Source of the DNA: Hyphomicrobiales bacterium
GTDB lineage: Bacteria; Pseudomonadota; Alphaproteobacteria; Rhizobiales; Rhizobiaceae
Direction of reading: 5' to 3'
Length of the DNA: 64,000 bases
Assembly: GCA_900472395.1 (NCBI GenBank)
Contig: UCHV01000044.1
Span: 26,123 to 90,122 of the forward strand
In this document: in pieces, positions 17,255 to 26,350 of the stretch
Position numbering within the stretch: position 1 is the first letter of the stretch
How the letters are laid out: every line of letters begins with the position of its first letter
Made by a program: the position numbers and the translations under genes
The notes under the pieces: generated by a model
The model's input: only the letters and a program-made list of their open reading frames with translations
The model's database searches: none
Told to the model about the DNA's origin: nothing

Positions 17255-18859
17255 ATGCGCAAATCGAAGACCAGATTTTATCTCGCAGTTGCTGCAATTG
17301 TATGCGCTCACTCCCCGGCTGTCAGTCAGACCAATAATGGCGTGTTGATAAACCGCGGTACGCCTGCACCTGATTGCAAAATCCATGTGAACGTGGACAA
17401 AAACGGAGAGTTGCCGGGCTATTCGTCGCAGTGGGATGGCAAGTCTGTTTGCCTGCCGTTCACGCCTACCAGCCAGCTCTTGCCGCTCGGCGTTTCCGGC
17501 GACGATTACTACATCAAAGACTTCAGCGACGCTCGCGTCCGCGCCAAGTGGGCGTCCTGCAAGGAAAACATCGCTTGTCGAGACAAGACGCTTGAAGCCG
17601 CGAAGGCGTTCGCGAAGTTCGAGGCACGTGATACGGGCACCGTCGATAACGCAGGGGCAGTCGATTTTGACGGAACCGTTGATTTGACCCGGATTCGGCG
17701 CCCTGGGTATTTTGGTCGGGCTCCCTACGGCGAGGCGATCGGGGGTGCGGAGGAGAAGGCATACGTTGTCGAATTCACCGCGCCACGCGACAGTTTCGAA
17801 AAGCTCCATCTTGGTCTCGAAAGCGACATCAAGCTTCGTGGCTGGTATCTCAAGGGCGACGGTGTACGGAACCCGAATGGGGACGCGGTGCGTGCCCTCG
17901 TTGTCATGAACAACGGCGGCGGGAGTGAACTTACCGCCATAGATAACCCGGAAACCAAACCATTTTCCGTGGGATCAGACGGAAAATACGGGGCAGCGAA
18001 GGCAGACAGCCTCTCGGAGGAGCCTGGGATCCGTCACTGGCGCGGTTTCTTGGCTGACCTCAATACTGCGGGGTTCGACGTACTCGTTACGGACAGGCGT
18101 GGCAACGGGATTTCCGGCGGCAGAAACGGCTTCAATACTGCCGAGCAGGCAAACGACATCTTTCGTGAACTTGATCAGCTGGACACGGGTAAAGGTCTCA
18201 GGATCCTTGGGCCAGACGCCCAATTCATCGAAGGTGAGCGAGCGGCTCGCTTCCTGTTGGATGGAAAGTCGGCGCGGGAAGTTCCCGTCGTAGTCGGCGG
18301 CTACTCCCGCGGATCGTACGCCACCCAGTGGTTCATGCATAAAAACTTTGTCCAAAACTGCAACTACGACCTTTCTAAGCCCGACTGCTCTGCAGCGGTC
18401 GGCTTGAAGAACGTTCGAGGCGCCATCCTCTATGGCCCGAACTCAGGTGGATTGGGTTACCGACTCGCCGGGCACGACCTGATCGAGGGCGCGCTTCGTG
18501 TCGAATTCAACACGACGTATTATGTGGATTCCGTTGTGCCCGCCAACGTTGGCAAATGGCCGGGTCTCCAGATAGTCAAAGGCACATGGGATTATGTCGA
18601 AGGGCTGGAAGGTTCGCTCGACACCTACAAGAGGGCGGCGGGCTTAAAAGACATATCCGTGTTTCTGGGACCGCACGGCCTGCAATCACAGAACCCCGAC
18701 AACATGCGTTACGCTGGCGAACGCATGGTTGCGTTCGCCAGCGCCGCCGTTCTTGGCCACCAATCCGTCCCTGGATCGCATGAGCCAAAAGATCTCCGCG
18801 ATCTTGTAATCTCGGTGCCACACCAATGGGACTTATCGATGACGGTGCCAGGCCCATGA
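17255..18859 (+). CDS. Secreted alpha/beta-hydrolase, 534 aa
   Basis: From the ATG at 17255 (GGGAGG nine bases upstream) the protein has a signal peptide (MRKSKTRFYLAVAAIVCAHS...AVSQ). A N-terminal domain follows, and then an alpha/beta-hydrolase core with LVVMNNGGG (oxyanion strand), DVLVTDRRGNGISGG and the nucleophile elbow GGYSRGSYATQW (GxSxG-type). A late FLGPHGLQ could supply the His. It is probably a periplasmic esterase or peptidase-like hydrolase. The substrate cannot be inferred. The longer frame from 17135 would bury the signal peptide and is rejected. It has no operon partner. Confidence 0.75.
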   Translation: MRKSKTRFYLAVAAIVCAHSPAVSQTNNGVLINRGTPAPDCKIHVNVDKNGELPGYSSQWDGKSVCLPFTPTSQLLPLGVSGDDYYIKDFSDARVRAKWASCKENIACRDKTLEAAKAFAKFEARDTGTVDNAGAVDFDGTVDLTRIRRPGYFGRAPYGEAIGGAEEKAYVVEFTAPRDSFEKLHLGLESDIKLRGWYLKGDGVRNPNGDAVRALVVMNNGGGSELTAIDNPETKPFSVGSDGKYGAAKADSLSEEPGIRHWRGFLADLNTAGFDVLVTDRRGNGISGGRNGFNTAEQANDIFRELDQLDTGKGLRILGPDAQFIEGERAARFLLDGKSAREVPVVVGGYSRGSYATQWFMHKNFVQNCNYDLSKPDCSAAVGLKNVRGAILYGPNSGGLGYRLAGHDLIEGALRVEFNTTYYVDSVVPANVGKWPGLQIVKGTWDYVEGLEGSLDTYKRAAGLKDISVFLGPHGLQSQNPDNMRYAGERMVAFASAAVLGHQSVPGSHEPKDLRDLVISVPHQWDLSMTVPGP

Positions 18860-19181
18860 ACGGTAACGGCCGAGTACTACAGGAGCTGTTTTGCGTACCT
18901 CGATTCCTGACGGGTTAGTTCAACGAAAGCACTTCTCCGCAGCCGTTTCCGATGCTTGCGCATTATGGCCGTCTTGAAACAAGCGGACCAGAGACGTTGC
19001 GCGCCCATCGTGGCGGGCGTCATGCTAAGGCGCACCTTTGCGAATATCCTTTCGAGCATAGCCAGGACCTCAGGACCAAGTGCGATGAATGCTGATAATC
19101 TCTGGGCGCATACCCTTGCAAAATAGGGCTCGTTCCGTTGAGATATGCTCGGCCGATACAGCCGATCACATGGTGACCATC
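18860..19181. other. Intergenic region, nothing assigned
   Basis: A 102-codon minus-strand frame (18877-19185) fills this space but has the Arg/Cys/Met-rich, unstructured look of a chance frame and overlaps the small membrane gene. No terminator with a T-run was found. Confidence 0.35.
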
Positions 19182-19337
19182 TCAATTTTGCTGAATGGAA
19201 TGTGGTGAAGGCTGGCTTGAATTCGGCTCACCAAGCGCGAGGAAAACTGCGTAGATCGCCCCAATAGCCAACGCGATTGCGAAGATGATGCCCACGTACG
19301 TGAACATCCCCTTTCGCGCTTTACTTTCACCGCTCAT
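19182..19337 (-). CDS. 51-aa single-span membrane protein, paralogue of 4190-4345
   Basis: The protein reads MSGESKARKGMFTYVGIIFA, then IALAIGAIYAVFLALGEPNS, then a polar end. It is the same length and design as the protein at 4190-4345, sharing the SKAR[RK]GMFT start and an IG-x-x-Y membrane segment. Its ATG at 19337 overlaps the stop of the charged 83-residue protein upstream (ATGA), so the two are translationally coupled. That coupling is the best evidence that both are genes. Function is unknown. Confidence 0.65.
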   Translation of the reverse strand: MSGESKARKGMFTYVGIIFAIALAIGAIYAVFLALGEPNSSQPSPHSIQQN

Positions 19338-19585
19338 ATCTCGTCCTTAGGGAGTTCGCCATCAGCATTCGCCATGCCCGCCCGAGCGCCCTTCACCAGG
19401 ACATCACGGTTCCGGTCGGCGGTGTCTGGATCGGATCTGGACGCATCACTGTCGCGGTCAGGGTTGTTTCCAGCGGCGTGTTCGCCGCCCTCTTCAGCTT
19501 GACTTTTACGCGCGAGATCGCGCTCTACAGTCTCGCGGGACCCTTCTGCTGGATCCTGCTCAGGATGCTCGTTCGAGTTTTCCAT
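19334..19585 (-). CDS. Highly charged hydrophilic protein, 83 aa
   Basis: The protein starts MENSNEHPEQDPAEGSRETV and is almost entirely Glu, Asp, Arg, Gly, Asn and Ala, with repeats of D-R-D/S-D-P type and no hydrophobic segment, so it should be disordered. AAAGGAG eight bases before the ATG is a strong ribosome site. Its stop overlaps the start of the 51-residue membrane protein. The pair may form a membrane-associated complex, or simply share regulation. Such composition is reminiscent of desiccation or general-stress proteins, which is only an inference. Confidence 0.7.
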   Translation of the reverse strand: MENSNEHPEQDPAEGSRETVERDLARKSQAEEGGEHAAGNNPDRDSDASRSDPDTADRNRDVLVKGARAGMANADGELPKDEI

Positions 19586-19925
19586 GATTGACTCCTTTCT
19601 ATGAGGCGAACCAACTCGCTGTGCGTTCGTTCCGCTGAATTCTTCGCATAGCAGTCCCCTTACTCCGTGAGACCATCCACGGACGGATACTGAAGGTGTT
19701 ATGCGCTCCAGGAACTAGCCGCATTGGAGCTATGGAAATCCCGCTGCATTCGGGCATTGTCATGAAGCAGCACGACCAAGCGACATGAACATGAGGAGGC
19801 CTTCGGGCGATCTGGGACTTTTACTGCCACGTGAATGTCATTCCGCCCAACCAAGCATTCGATGGGCCACCCCGTGACGCGATCTCGCACTCATTGCGGA
19901 AATCACGATCGGGTGCTGCTGCCTC
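19586..19925. other. Intergenic region, nothing recognised
   Basis: This stretch holds the promoter of the charged/membrane pair and the 3' side of the attH-like gene. No gene or structure is supported. Confidence 0.35.
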
Positions 19926-20993
19926 CTAGTACCCCGTCATCTCCAGATACCCCTCGCCCGACGTGCTGCCTTCGAAGGTAATCGGGCCCTCCCAGTAAGG
20001 CGTCGTCGTTCCCATCCAAGACCGGGAATTCAGTGGATGCGTGACGACGTCCAAACTCTTGCTGGGGATCCTGACACGCCAAACCGTAGGGATCGTCCGG
20101 TCGCCGACTTTCGTCGTTTGCTTTGGCTCGATGATGACCTCGTCTCCGGACAAGGAGGTGCTTTCGCCGTTCACGGACACCCAATTGGCCGATGAGTAAC
20201 CATTGCCGCTGTCGCGTAGCCGGAATGCCATCAGTTTCTCGCCGGACGCCAAGTGAAGGGAGAACCAATCCCAACCGGTTTGATCAGCCGCCAATGGTTG
20301 CGAAGACCACTCCCTGTCCATCCATGCTTTGCCCGTGACGGTTACGGGTTTGCCCTCCAGGACGATCTCCCCTTCAACAGTGTAGTAGGGCTGCGAATAG
20401 TAGAAGCTGGCCTGCCCGTTGGCTGACTTGACCGAATAGCCTCTATCTCCCTGACGCACGAGCGGTCCTTTCGCCGATAGTGAAAGGTCATAGCTGAAAA
20501 GATCCGCCTGCGCTTTGACCTTAAGGTTTTGCAGCGGATCTGCATCCGGTGCACCAGTGCCCTGCATACCCCATTCGTCTACCCAGGCCCTGAACGGCTG
20601 GAGGGTGACGCCGGCTTGACCGACACCACCCCGCGCCAGGCGCTCCCCGAAATAATGCTGGTTCTTCGTTGTGACCGCAGCATGACCCAGCCAAATCTGA
20701 GGATCAGACCATCCCTGCACCGTTTGCGGAGAAAGTGCTGACCGGAACAAGGTCCATTGAGCTCCATAATCCTGCCCACTGGCATCCTTTAAGTTGGCTG
20801 TGACGTACCACCACTCGATCCGATAGTCGGGATGGGCACCATGATCGCGCGGGAACTCCAGGGGAACGCCTTTTCTCGGAACCGAAAAACCTTCGGCGGT
20901 CGTGCCAAGCCCTGCGAACCCCTGCGCATGACCTTCAAGATGAGAGGCGCAGAGGAATAAAATTACAGCAAGGCCGAGCCGATTAGCGCTCAT
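19926..20993 (-). CDS. AttH/CrtC-like lipocalin-fold protein
   Basis: The 355-residue secreted protein (signal peptide 1-23) shows the AttH family pattern: DYRIEWWYVTANL, QWTLFRSAL, IWLGHAAVT, a central GKAWMDREWSSQPLA and DWFSLHLASGEKLMAFRLRD. AttH proteins have two lipocalin-like domains and are related to carotenoid 1,2-hydratase (CrtC). In Agrobacterium attH lies with ABC transporter genes attE-attG, as here. The start at 20993 overlaps the end of the permease gene by 11 nt, so translation is coupled. It likely receives or binds a hydrophobic substrate handled by the transporter. No carotenoid genes are present, arguing against a hydratase role. Confidence 0.87.
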   Translation of the reverse strand: MSANRLGLAVILFLCASHLEGHAQGFAGLGTTAEGFSVPRKGVPLEFPRDHGAHPDYRIEWWYVTANLKDASGQDYGAQWTLFRSALSPQTVQGWSDPQIWLGHAAVTTKNQHYFGERLARGGVGQAGVTLQPFRAWVDEWGMQGTGAPDADPLQNLKVKAQADLFSYDLSLSAKGPLVRQGDRGYSVKSANGQASFYYSQPYYTVEGEIVLEGKPVTVTGKAWMDREWSSQPLAADQTGWDWFSLHLASGEKLMAFRLRDSGNGYSSANWVSVNGESTSLSGDEVIIEPKQTTKVGDRTIPTVWRVRIPSKSLDVVTHPLNSRSWMGTTTPYWEGPITFEGSTSGEGYLEMTGY

Positions 20994-23391
20994 TTGTAAA
21001 CACCTTCAAGAGTTCAGCAGGAGCGACCTTGGAAAGCAGGCGCACAGGGTAATAGACTGAAACGAGCGCAGCCCCCAGCGCGGCCAAGCCGAGGTAAATC
21101 CAGTCGATCGGAAAGATCATAAGCGGTAACCTCCACCCGAAGGCCTCGACGTTGACTATCGCAAGAAGCACCCACGCCAAGGCTAGGCCCACCGGTATCG
21201 AGACGAAATAGGTGGCCGCCCAGAGCGCGACGGATCTTATGACCTCAAGCCGAGCCAGTTTCCGGCGTCGAACACCCATAGCCCATAAGGGTGCCAGCTG
21301 CGGCAAGCGGGAAGCCGCAAGTGCCAACAACGTCGAAAACATTGCGAAGGCTGCAACCGCTAAGGTCAGGGCGTTCAGCGCTCCGGTTACCGCAAAAGTC
21401 TGGTCGAATATTGCCCGCGACTGCCTTTTCAACGTCGCCTGATCTACGATCGCATCTGCAGGCAGGCCAAAGTCATCGATCAAGGCACTACGAACTCTAT
21501 CGAGTTCAGAGGTTTGAACCCGCAGTCCATACCGCAGCTTCGCGGCGTTCGGGTAGTGCTGACCAAACGCGCCTAAGCCAACAAGGACCTGACCGACCGG
21601 GTTCCCAAAATCCGAGTAGACGCCCACGACATCCACACTAAAATTGCCTGGAAGAGCGATCCTGTCCCCGACCTTCAACCCCTCTCTGCGCCACATCTGT
21701 TCATTCACCAGAGCGCCCTTGCCCGACGCGATCTTGTCCCAGACATCGTCACCCCCGGTTATCACCGGCCAGTTCTCGCGGTAGGTCGCATCATCAGCCA
21801 CTCCGAATATTTGAACGGGCTTTCCGAGAACGTCACCATCTACGCTCCATATTGGCAGCACGGTATTCACCCGAGACGGCAACCACGCCCTCAAACGCTC
21901 GGCTTCTTCCTCGGTTCTGGCCGTTACGTACAATTCAGCCGCCAGTCGTTGGTCGAGCCAGCCGATGAAGGTCGTTCGAAAACTCGAAACCATCGTCCCG
22001 ACCCCGATATTGGCGGAAAGGGCCAAGAGAAGAGCCATGAGAGCCAACGACAGACCTGGGAGCTGCAAGCGCGTATCAGCCCAAAACCACCGCGGGATTG
22101 GTTTGCGGGCCCAACGCTCTGCTCGTCCAAGTGTGTACGCGAGAACCGCAGGAAGCATCAGAGCCGCCCCGAGCAGAAGGGCAGCAAGGATGCCGAAGGC
22201 AGTAACCAGCCCCCCTTGCACCCACGTCAAGAGCACGGCCAATGAAAGTAGTAGGAGGCCCAGGACCGCCTGAACCCGGAGGCTTCGTTCTGCACCGGTC
22301 GCCAACGATCGGGCCTGGGCACTGGCAAGAATTGGCATGTTCCAGAGCTGCCGGATGCTTTGCGCAGATGCGACAGCTGTCCCAAGAAGCGCCATCGCCA
22401 ATCCGGCCAGCCACCATTCCGCGCGAAAGGACAAAGTGCCCACGACGCTTGCGCCGTATAACCCCTGAAGCGTCGCTGCGACCCCTGGCAACAAAAAGGA
22501 CGCGATGACGTAGCCAATCGCAACGCCTATCGAACCCGCTATCAGTGCAAGAACCGTCAATTCCAGGATCAAAATAGCCGTCAGAGACTTTAACGACACC
22601 CCGAGCGACCGCAGGGTTCGAAACGTTCCGCGTCGCTGGGAGAAGGTCACACCGATCGCGGAGTACGCGATGAACAGCCCAACGACAAACGCCAGAAAAC
22701 CGAAAGCTGTGAGATTTAGATGAAAGCTGTCGGTTAGCGATGAGACATCGGTACCGTTGCCGCCGGCCCTGATGGAGAGATCAGGTGATATTTTTCCTAT
22801 TGGTGGAAGACTTGGCGATTGATCGGGGGCGATGACGAACCTGCTCACTTTGCCCTTTCGCTGCAGCAGCCTGTCCGCGACGGAAATATCGACAAAGGCC
22901 GCGTCCTCTGGAACGGACGGTGAAAGCTTTATCCGGAGGCCCTGTACATCGGTGAGCTGGGCGGCGGTCTCGGCCGACATTAGAATAACTCCAGGTGCCC
23001 GGATAAATTCCGCCAAATCCGATGCGTCTTTCACTAAGGGAGCGTCGTTCGACTGCGGCATCGTCAAAGGATCGACACCGATAAGCCTGATCCTTTTCCC
23101 ACCCAGCCGGACGGTCCCCTCAATCACCGGCGACACCTTCCACCCTGCTTGCCGGAGCGAGGCATACGTCTCTACCGGTATCCCTTGTTGATCCCCTGTA
23201 ATCAGCTGCTGCAGGTTGGCTTGCTCCAATACCGAAGCCGCCCTTGCGTAGCTCGCTCGCGCTTCAGAGTTGATCGCCTGAACCCCCGACCATAGTGCGG
23301 TGGCCAAGGCTATACCGGTGACCAGGGTAATCAGTTGGATTGGTCGATACCGCCAGTGGGAAATGACTGCCAGAAACGTCGTCTTGATCAT
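20983..23391 (-). CDS. FtsX-like ABC transporter permease, 802 aa
   Basis: This large permease begins with one membrane helix (about residues 18-40). A periplasmic MacB-like domain with YASLRQAGWKVSPVIEGTVR follows, then two FtsX cores with three or more helices each (LTAFGFLAFVVGLFIAYSAIG onward; the second near residues 650-790). A fused double-FtsX arrangement in one chain is typical of partners of AttH and of LolCE-type lipid extraction systems. The gene overlaps the ATPase gene by 4 nt and the attH-like gene by 11 nt. It probably uses ATP hydrolysis to move or pull a lipophilic molecule from the inner membrane to the AttH-like protein. Confidence 0.9.
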   Translation of the reverse strand: MIKTTFLAVISHWRYRPIQLITLVTGIALATALWSGVQAINSEARASYARAASVLEQANLQQLITGDQQGIPVETYASLRQAGWKVSPVIEGTVRLGGKRIRLIGVDPLTMPQSNDAPLVKDASDLAEFIRAPGVILMSAETAAQLTDVQGLRIKLSPSVPEDAAFVDISVADRLLQRKGKVSRFVIAPDQSPSLPPIGKISPDLSIRAGGNGTDVSSLTDSFHLNLTAFGFLAFVVGLFIAYSAIGVTFSQRRGTFRTLRSLGVSLKSLTAILILELTVLALIAGSIGVAIGYVIASFLLPGVAATLQGLYGASVVGTLSFRAEWWLAGLAMALLGTAVASAQSIRQLWNMPILASAQARSLATGAERSLRVQAVLGLLLLSLAVLLTWVQGGLVTAFGILAALLLGAALMLPAVLAYTLGRAERWARKPIPRWFWADTRLQLPGLSLALMALLLALSANIGVGTMVSSFRTTFIGWLDQRLAAELYVTARTEEEAERLRAWLPSRVNTVLPIWSVDGDVLGKPVQIFGVADDATYRENWPVITGGDDVWDKIASGKGALVNEQMWRREGLKVGDRIALPGNFSVDVVGVYSDFGNPVGQVLVGLGAFGQHYPNAAKLRYGLRVQTSELDRVRSALIDDFGLPADAIVDQATLKRQSRAIFDQTFAVTGALNALTLAVAAFAMFSTLLALAASRLPQLAPLWAMGVRRRKLARLEVIRSVALWAATYFVSIPVGLALAWVLLAIVNVEAFGWRLPLMIFPIDWIYLGLAALGAALVSVYYPVRLLSKVAPAELLKVFTNER

Positions 23392-24047
23392 GAGAGTATC
23401 CGACCAGACTTGAGCGTGATCGTTCTGTCGAGTTTTGCAGCCAGCCTCGTCGAATGTGTCACCATCAGAAGCGACGAGCCCGCCGCTTTACACAAGGACA
23501 CCATGATTTCCAGAACGGCATCCCCCGTCGCCTCGTCCAAATTCCCGGTCGGTTCGTCGGCCAGCACAAGTGGCGGACGCGCCGCAAGTGTTCGACCGAT
23601 GGCAACACGCTGTTGCTGGCCACCCGAAAGCTGGTCGGGATAACGGTCAAGGAGCCCCTGCAACCCTAGCCCGGCGGACAGGGAGTCCGACCAGCTGGCG
23701 TCGTACCGATCCGCAAGTTGTGCGTGGAAATGAAGATTCGCTTTCACCGTCAGCGAAGGGATCAGATTGTATTGTTGGAAGATCAGCCCCGCCTGGGTAC
23801 GGCGATACTCCGCTCGTTCCGCCTCGCCAAACCTGGTTATGTTAACGCCGTGTGCGACAATCGTACCAGTGTCGACGATATCGAGCCCACCGGCCAGATG
23901 AAGCAAGGTGCTCTTACCGCTACCTGACTCCCCGGTCAGAGCGACGGTCTCGCCAGCCAAAATATCCAGGTCGATGCCCTGGAGGATAGAGAGGCAACCC
24001 TCTGCCGTCTGATAAGATTTGGTGACGGCGGACATCGACAGAATCAT
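23388..24047 (-). CDS. ABC transporter ATP-binding protein (LolD/MacB type)
   Basis: The 219-residue protein is a complete ATPase: Walker A GESGSGKST (about residues 37-45), Q-loop FQQYNLIPSLTV, signature LSGGQQQR, Walker B LVLADEPTG and the switch His in VTHSTRLA. Its length and sequence match the LolD/MacB/FtsE subclass, which work with FtsX-type permeases. It is the first gene of the three-gene operon and overlaps the permease by 4 nt. The promoter should lie in 24048-24200; no clear boxes were assigned. Confidence 0.93.
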   Translation of the reverse strand: MILSMSAVTKSYQTAEGCLSILQGIDLDILAGETVALTGESGSGKSTLLHLAGGLDIVDTGTIVAHGVNITRFGEAERAEYRRTQAGLIFQQYNLIPSLTVKANLHFHAQLADRYDASWSDSLSAGLGLQGLLDRYPDQLSGGQQQRVAIGRTLAARPPLVLADEPTGNLDEATGDAVLEIMVSLCKAAGSSLLMVTHSTRLAAKLDRTITLKSGRILS

Positions 24048-24229
24048 AAGGCACCTCGGCTTTTCACACTATTTAGGCCTCGCATGGTATTTCTCCACCT
24101 CGACGATGTTCACCGCCCGTCATAACGGTGCGACGGGTTCATCGAAATTCGATTGACGAGCGGAGCGCTATTGAACGCTTGATTAAAGCGCGTGACGTAC
24201 CCAAGTGAAAAGAGAAGGAACTTGAGGGT

Positions 24230-24469
24230 GTGTTTGTGGCTAAGCCGGACATTTCGAAATCTTCAATGCAAGCTCTCGCTGCAATCAGCCACTTTCGTCA
24301 CCAGCGGCGGCTGGCCAACTCCTGGGTGGTCGGTGACCGCCGGCTGTCATCAGCGACGGTGGCCAAGCTGGCGCAAAACAATCTTATTCGTGAGCTTGCT
24401 TTCAAAGGAGAGCCAGCCCTCGTGTTGACCGATGAAGCCAAAGCGATCCTCTCGAGCAATCACCAATAA
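24230..24469 (+). CDS. Small winged-helix-like protein, 79 aa
   Basis: Starting at GTG 24230 the protein reads VFVAKPDISKSSMQALAAIS, then WVVGDRRLSSATVAKLAQNN and LIRELAFKGEPALVLTDEAK. The helix-turn-helix followed by a hairpin with ALVLTDEAK resembles a minimal winged-helix DNA-binding domain of the kind in PadR/MarR-like or phage-type regulators. GAAGGAACTTGAGG provides a ribosome site. It lies upstream of the ku genes on the same strand, 171 nt away, and could regulate them. No close family is recognised. Confidence 0.6.
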   Translation: MFVAKPDISKSSMQALAAISHFRHQRRLANSWVVGDRRLSSATVAKLAQNNLIRELAFKGEPALVLTDEAKAILSSNHQ

Positions 24470-24640
24470 CCATATGACAGGCGAGCTTGGAATCTCACCC
24501 GGACGATCCGGCGGTTGGTGAGTTCCACCCCCTGCCTTTTGCCGCTCTCATGTCATGCGGTTTCAGCTGCCCACCGACACGCTCCGGCCCGGAACAGAAT
24601 TCGTCCTGTCCAGTTTACTGTAAAATCGTGGAGGACGAAC

Positions 24641-25528
24641 GTGGCTGCTCATCGTGCGCAATGGAAAGGTCATCTCAAGATCGGGGAACTGAGCTGTGCC
24701 GTCGGGTTGTATACCGCCGCATCGACCTCCGACCGCATCAGCTTCCACATGATCAACGAGAAGACCGGAAACCGGCTGAAACGCGAATTCGTCGATAGCG
24801 AGACCGAGGAAGTTGTCGAGCGCGATAGCCAGGTGAAGGGCTTCGAGACCGGCAACGGCGATTATATCATGATCGACCCGGAAGAGGTCGCAGCCGTCAT
24901 TCCCGATTCAGACAAGACGCTTGAGGCCGAAGCCTTCATTCCTTGCGGGAAGATCGACGACATCTACTTCGACAAGCCTTATTATCTCGTTCCCGTTGAC
25001 GATGCGGACCAGGACGCGTTCACCAGCATGCGCGATGCGTTGAGCACGACCAGCGCGACGGCAATCGCTCGGACGGTCCTATTCCGAAGGATGCGCACTG
25101 TCCTGATCAGGGCTCATGGAAAAGGCATCATCGCGACAACACTCAATTTCGACTACGAAGTGCGATCTTCGAAAGAAGCGTTCAAGGATGTGAAAAAGAT
25201 CAAGGTCGAGGCGGAAATGCTCGATCTCGCAAAGCACATTATTGGGACGAAGAGAGGCAACTTCAATCCCGCCATTTTCGATGACCGCTACGAAGCCGCC
25301 CTTGCGGCCCTGGTGAAAGCGAAAGCTGAAGGCAAATCTTTGCCGAAACCGAAGCCGGTAAAGGTCTCAAAACCGAACGATCTCCTCAAAGCTCTCCAGG
25401 GGAGCGCGGGCATGGACAAGTCGAACTCCAAGAAGCCCAAGGCCGCCAACGCCAATTCTGGAAAAAGAGCGACAACCATCAAATCCACGAAAAGTCGGGC
25501 AAAACCCGCTCAGAAGAAAGCGAGCTGA
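24641..25528 (+). CDS. ku: Ku homodimer-type DNA end-binding protein, first copy
   Basis: The 295-residue protein starts at GTG 24641, preceded by GGAGGACGAAC. The Ku core runs from about residue 5 (AQWKGHLKIGELSCAVGLYT) through DRISFHMINEKTGNR and DDIYFDKPYYLVP to the LAKHIIGT segment near 215. A long Lys/Pro/Ser-rich tail (about 240-295) follows and would bind DNA or ligase non-specifically. Ku rings load on double-strand ends and recruit LigD-type ligases for end joining. A second ku follows after only 3 nt, so the two products may form a heteromer, as proposed for Ku3/Ku4 in Sinorhizobium meliloti. Confidence 0.95.
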   Translation: MAAHRAQWKGHLKIGELSCAVGLYTAASTSDRISFHMINEKTGNRLKREFVDSETEEVVERDSQVKGFETGNGDYIMIDPEEVAAVIPDSDKTLEAEAFIPCGKIDDIYFDKPYYLVPVDDADQDAFTSMRDALSTTSATAIARTVLFRRMRTVLIRAHGKGIIATTLNFDYEVRSSKEAFKDVKKIKVEAEMLDLAKHIIGTKRGNFNPAIFDDRYEAALAALVKAKAEGKSLPKPKPVKVSKPNDLLKALQGSAGMDKSNSKKPKAANANSGKRATTIKSTKSRAKPAQKKAS

Positions 25529-25531
25529 TAG

Positions 25532-26350
25532 ATGGCACCGCGTCGCCCTTATTGGAGAGGCTATCTGAAGCTATCGCTCGTCACCTGCCCTGTCGCCATG
25601 ACACCCGCGACCTCGGGTTCGGAGAAGGTACGGTTTCACACCTTGAACAAAGATACCGGCAACCGTGTGGTCTCGCAGTACATCGATAGCGTTACCGGAA
25701 AGCCGGTCAAGGATGAACACGAGGCGAAAGGTTATGAGCGCGGCGAGAACGAATACGTTTTGCTGACAGATGAGGATCTGGAAACGGTCGAACTTGAAAC
25801 TGTGCGGACGATTGACATCGAAACATTCGTCCCTCGCGGGAGCATTGAATGGGTGTACCTTGAGACCCCTTATTTCCTGACCACCAATGACAAGATCGGG
25901 GACGAGGCGTTCGCCGTGATCAGGCAAGCGATGGAGGCGGAGGACGTTGTCGGCATCTCCCGCGTGGTCCTTGGCCGCCGTGAGCGTGCCGTCGTACTCG
26001 AGCCCCGTGGCGAAGGGATTGTTGTGTGGGCTCTCCGCTTTGGCGACGAAGTGAGGCCGGAGAAAGAGTATTTTACCGGCATCGACAAGAAGTCTGACGC
26101 CAAGGGGGTCTCTGCGCTAGAGAAAATCATCAAAAAAGGACTGAAGGATTGGTCTCCGGACATGGTTTCGGATCCTATCCAGGAAAGCCTTTTGAAGCTT
26201 ATCGACAGAAAGAAGAAGGCAAAAAAGCCCACCAAGAAGGCTTCTGCGAAATCGAAAAAAGACGTTTCCGAGAAAAGCAACGTCATCGACATCATGGAGG
26301 CCCTGAAGAAGTCGGTCGCAAAGGAGCTGAAGTCGCGCCGAGCTGGATGA
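25532..26350 (+). CDS. ku: Ku-type DNA end-binding protein, second copy
   Basis: The 272-residue paralogue begins MAPRRPYWRGYLKLSLVTCP. It carries the same core: EKVRFHTLNKDTGNRVVSQY, then IEWVYLETPYFLTTNDKIGD and ALEKIIKKGL. A Lys-rich C-terminus (about 225-255) precedes a short amphipathic end. The ATG is three bases after the stop of the first ku gene, so they are one transcript. Their sequences differ clearly, which fits an old duplication kept for heteromer formation rather than redundancy. Confidence 0.95.
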   Translation: MAPRRPYWRGYLKLSLVTCPVAMTPATSGSEKVRFHTLNKDTGNRVVSQYIDSVTGKPVKDEHEAKGYERGENEYVLLTDEDLETVELETVRTIDIETFVPRGSIEWVYLETPYFLTTNDKIGDEAFAVIRQAMEAEDVVGISRVVLGRRERAVVLEPRGEGIVVWALRFGDEVRPEKEYFTGIDKKSDAKGVSALEKIIKKGLKDWSPDMVSDPIQESLLKLIDRKKKAKKPTKKASAKSKKDVSEKSNVIDIMEALKKSVAKELKSRRAG

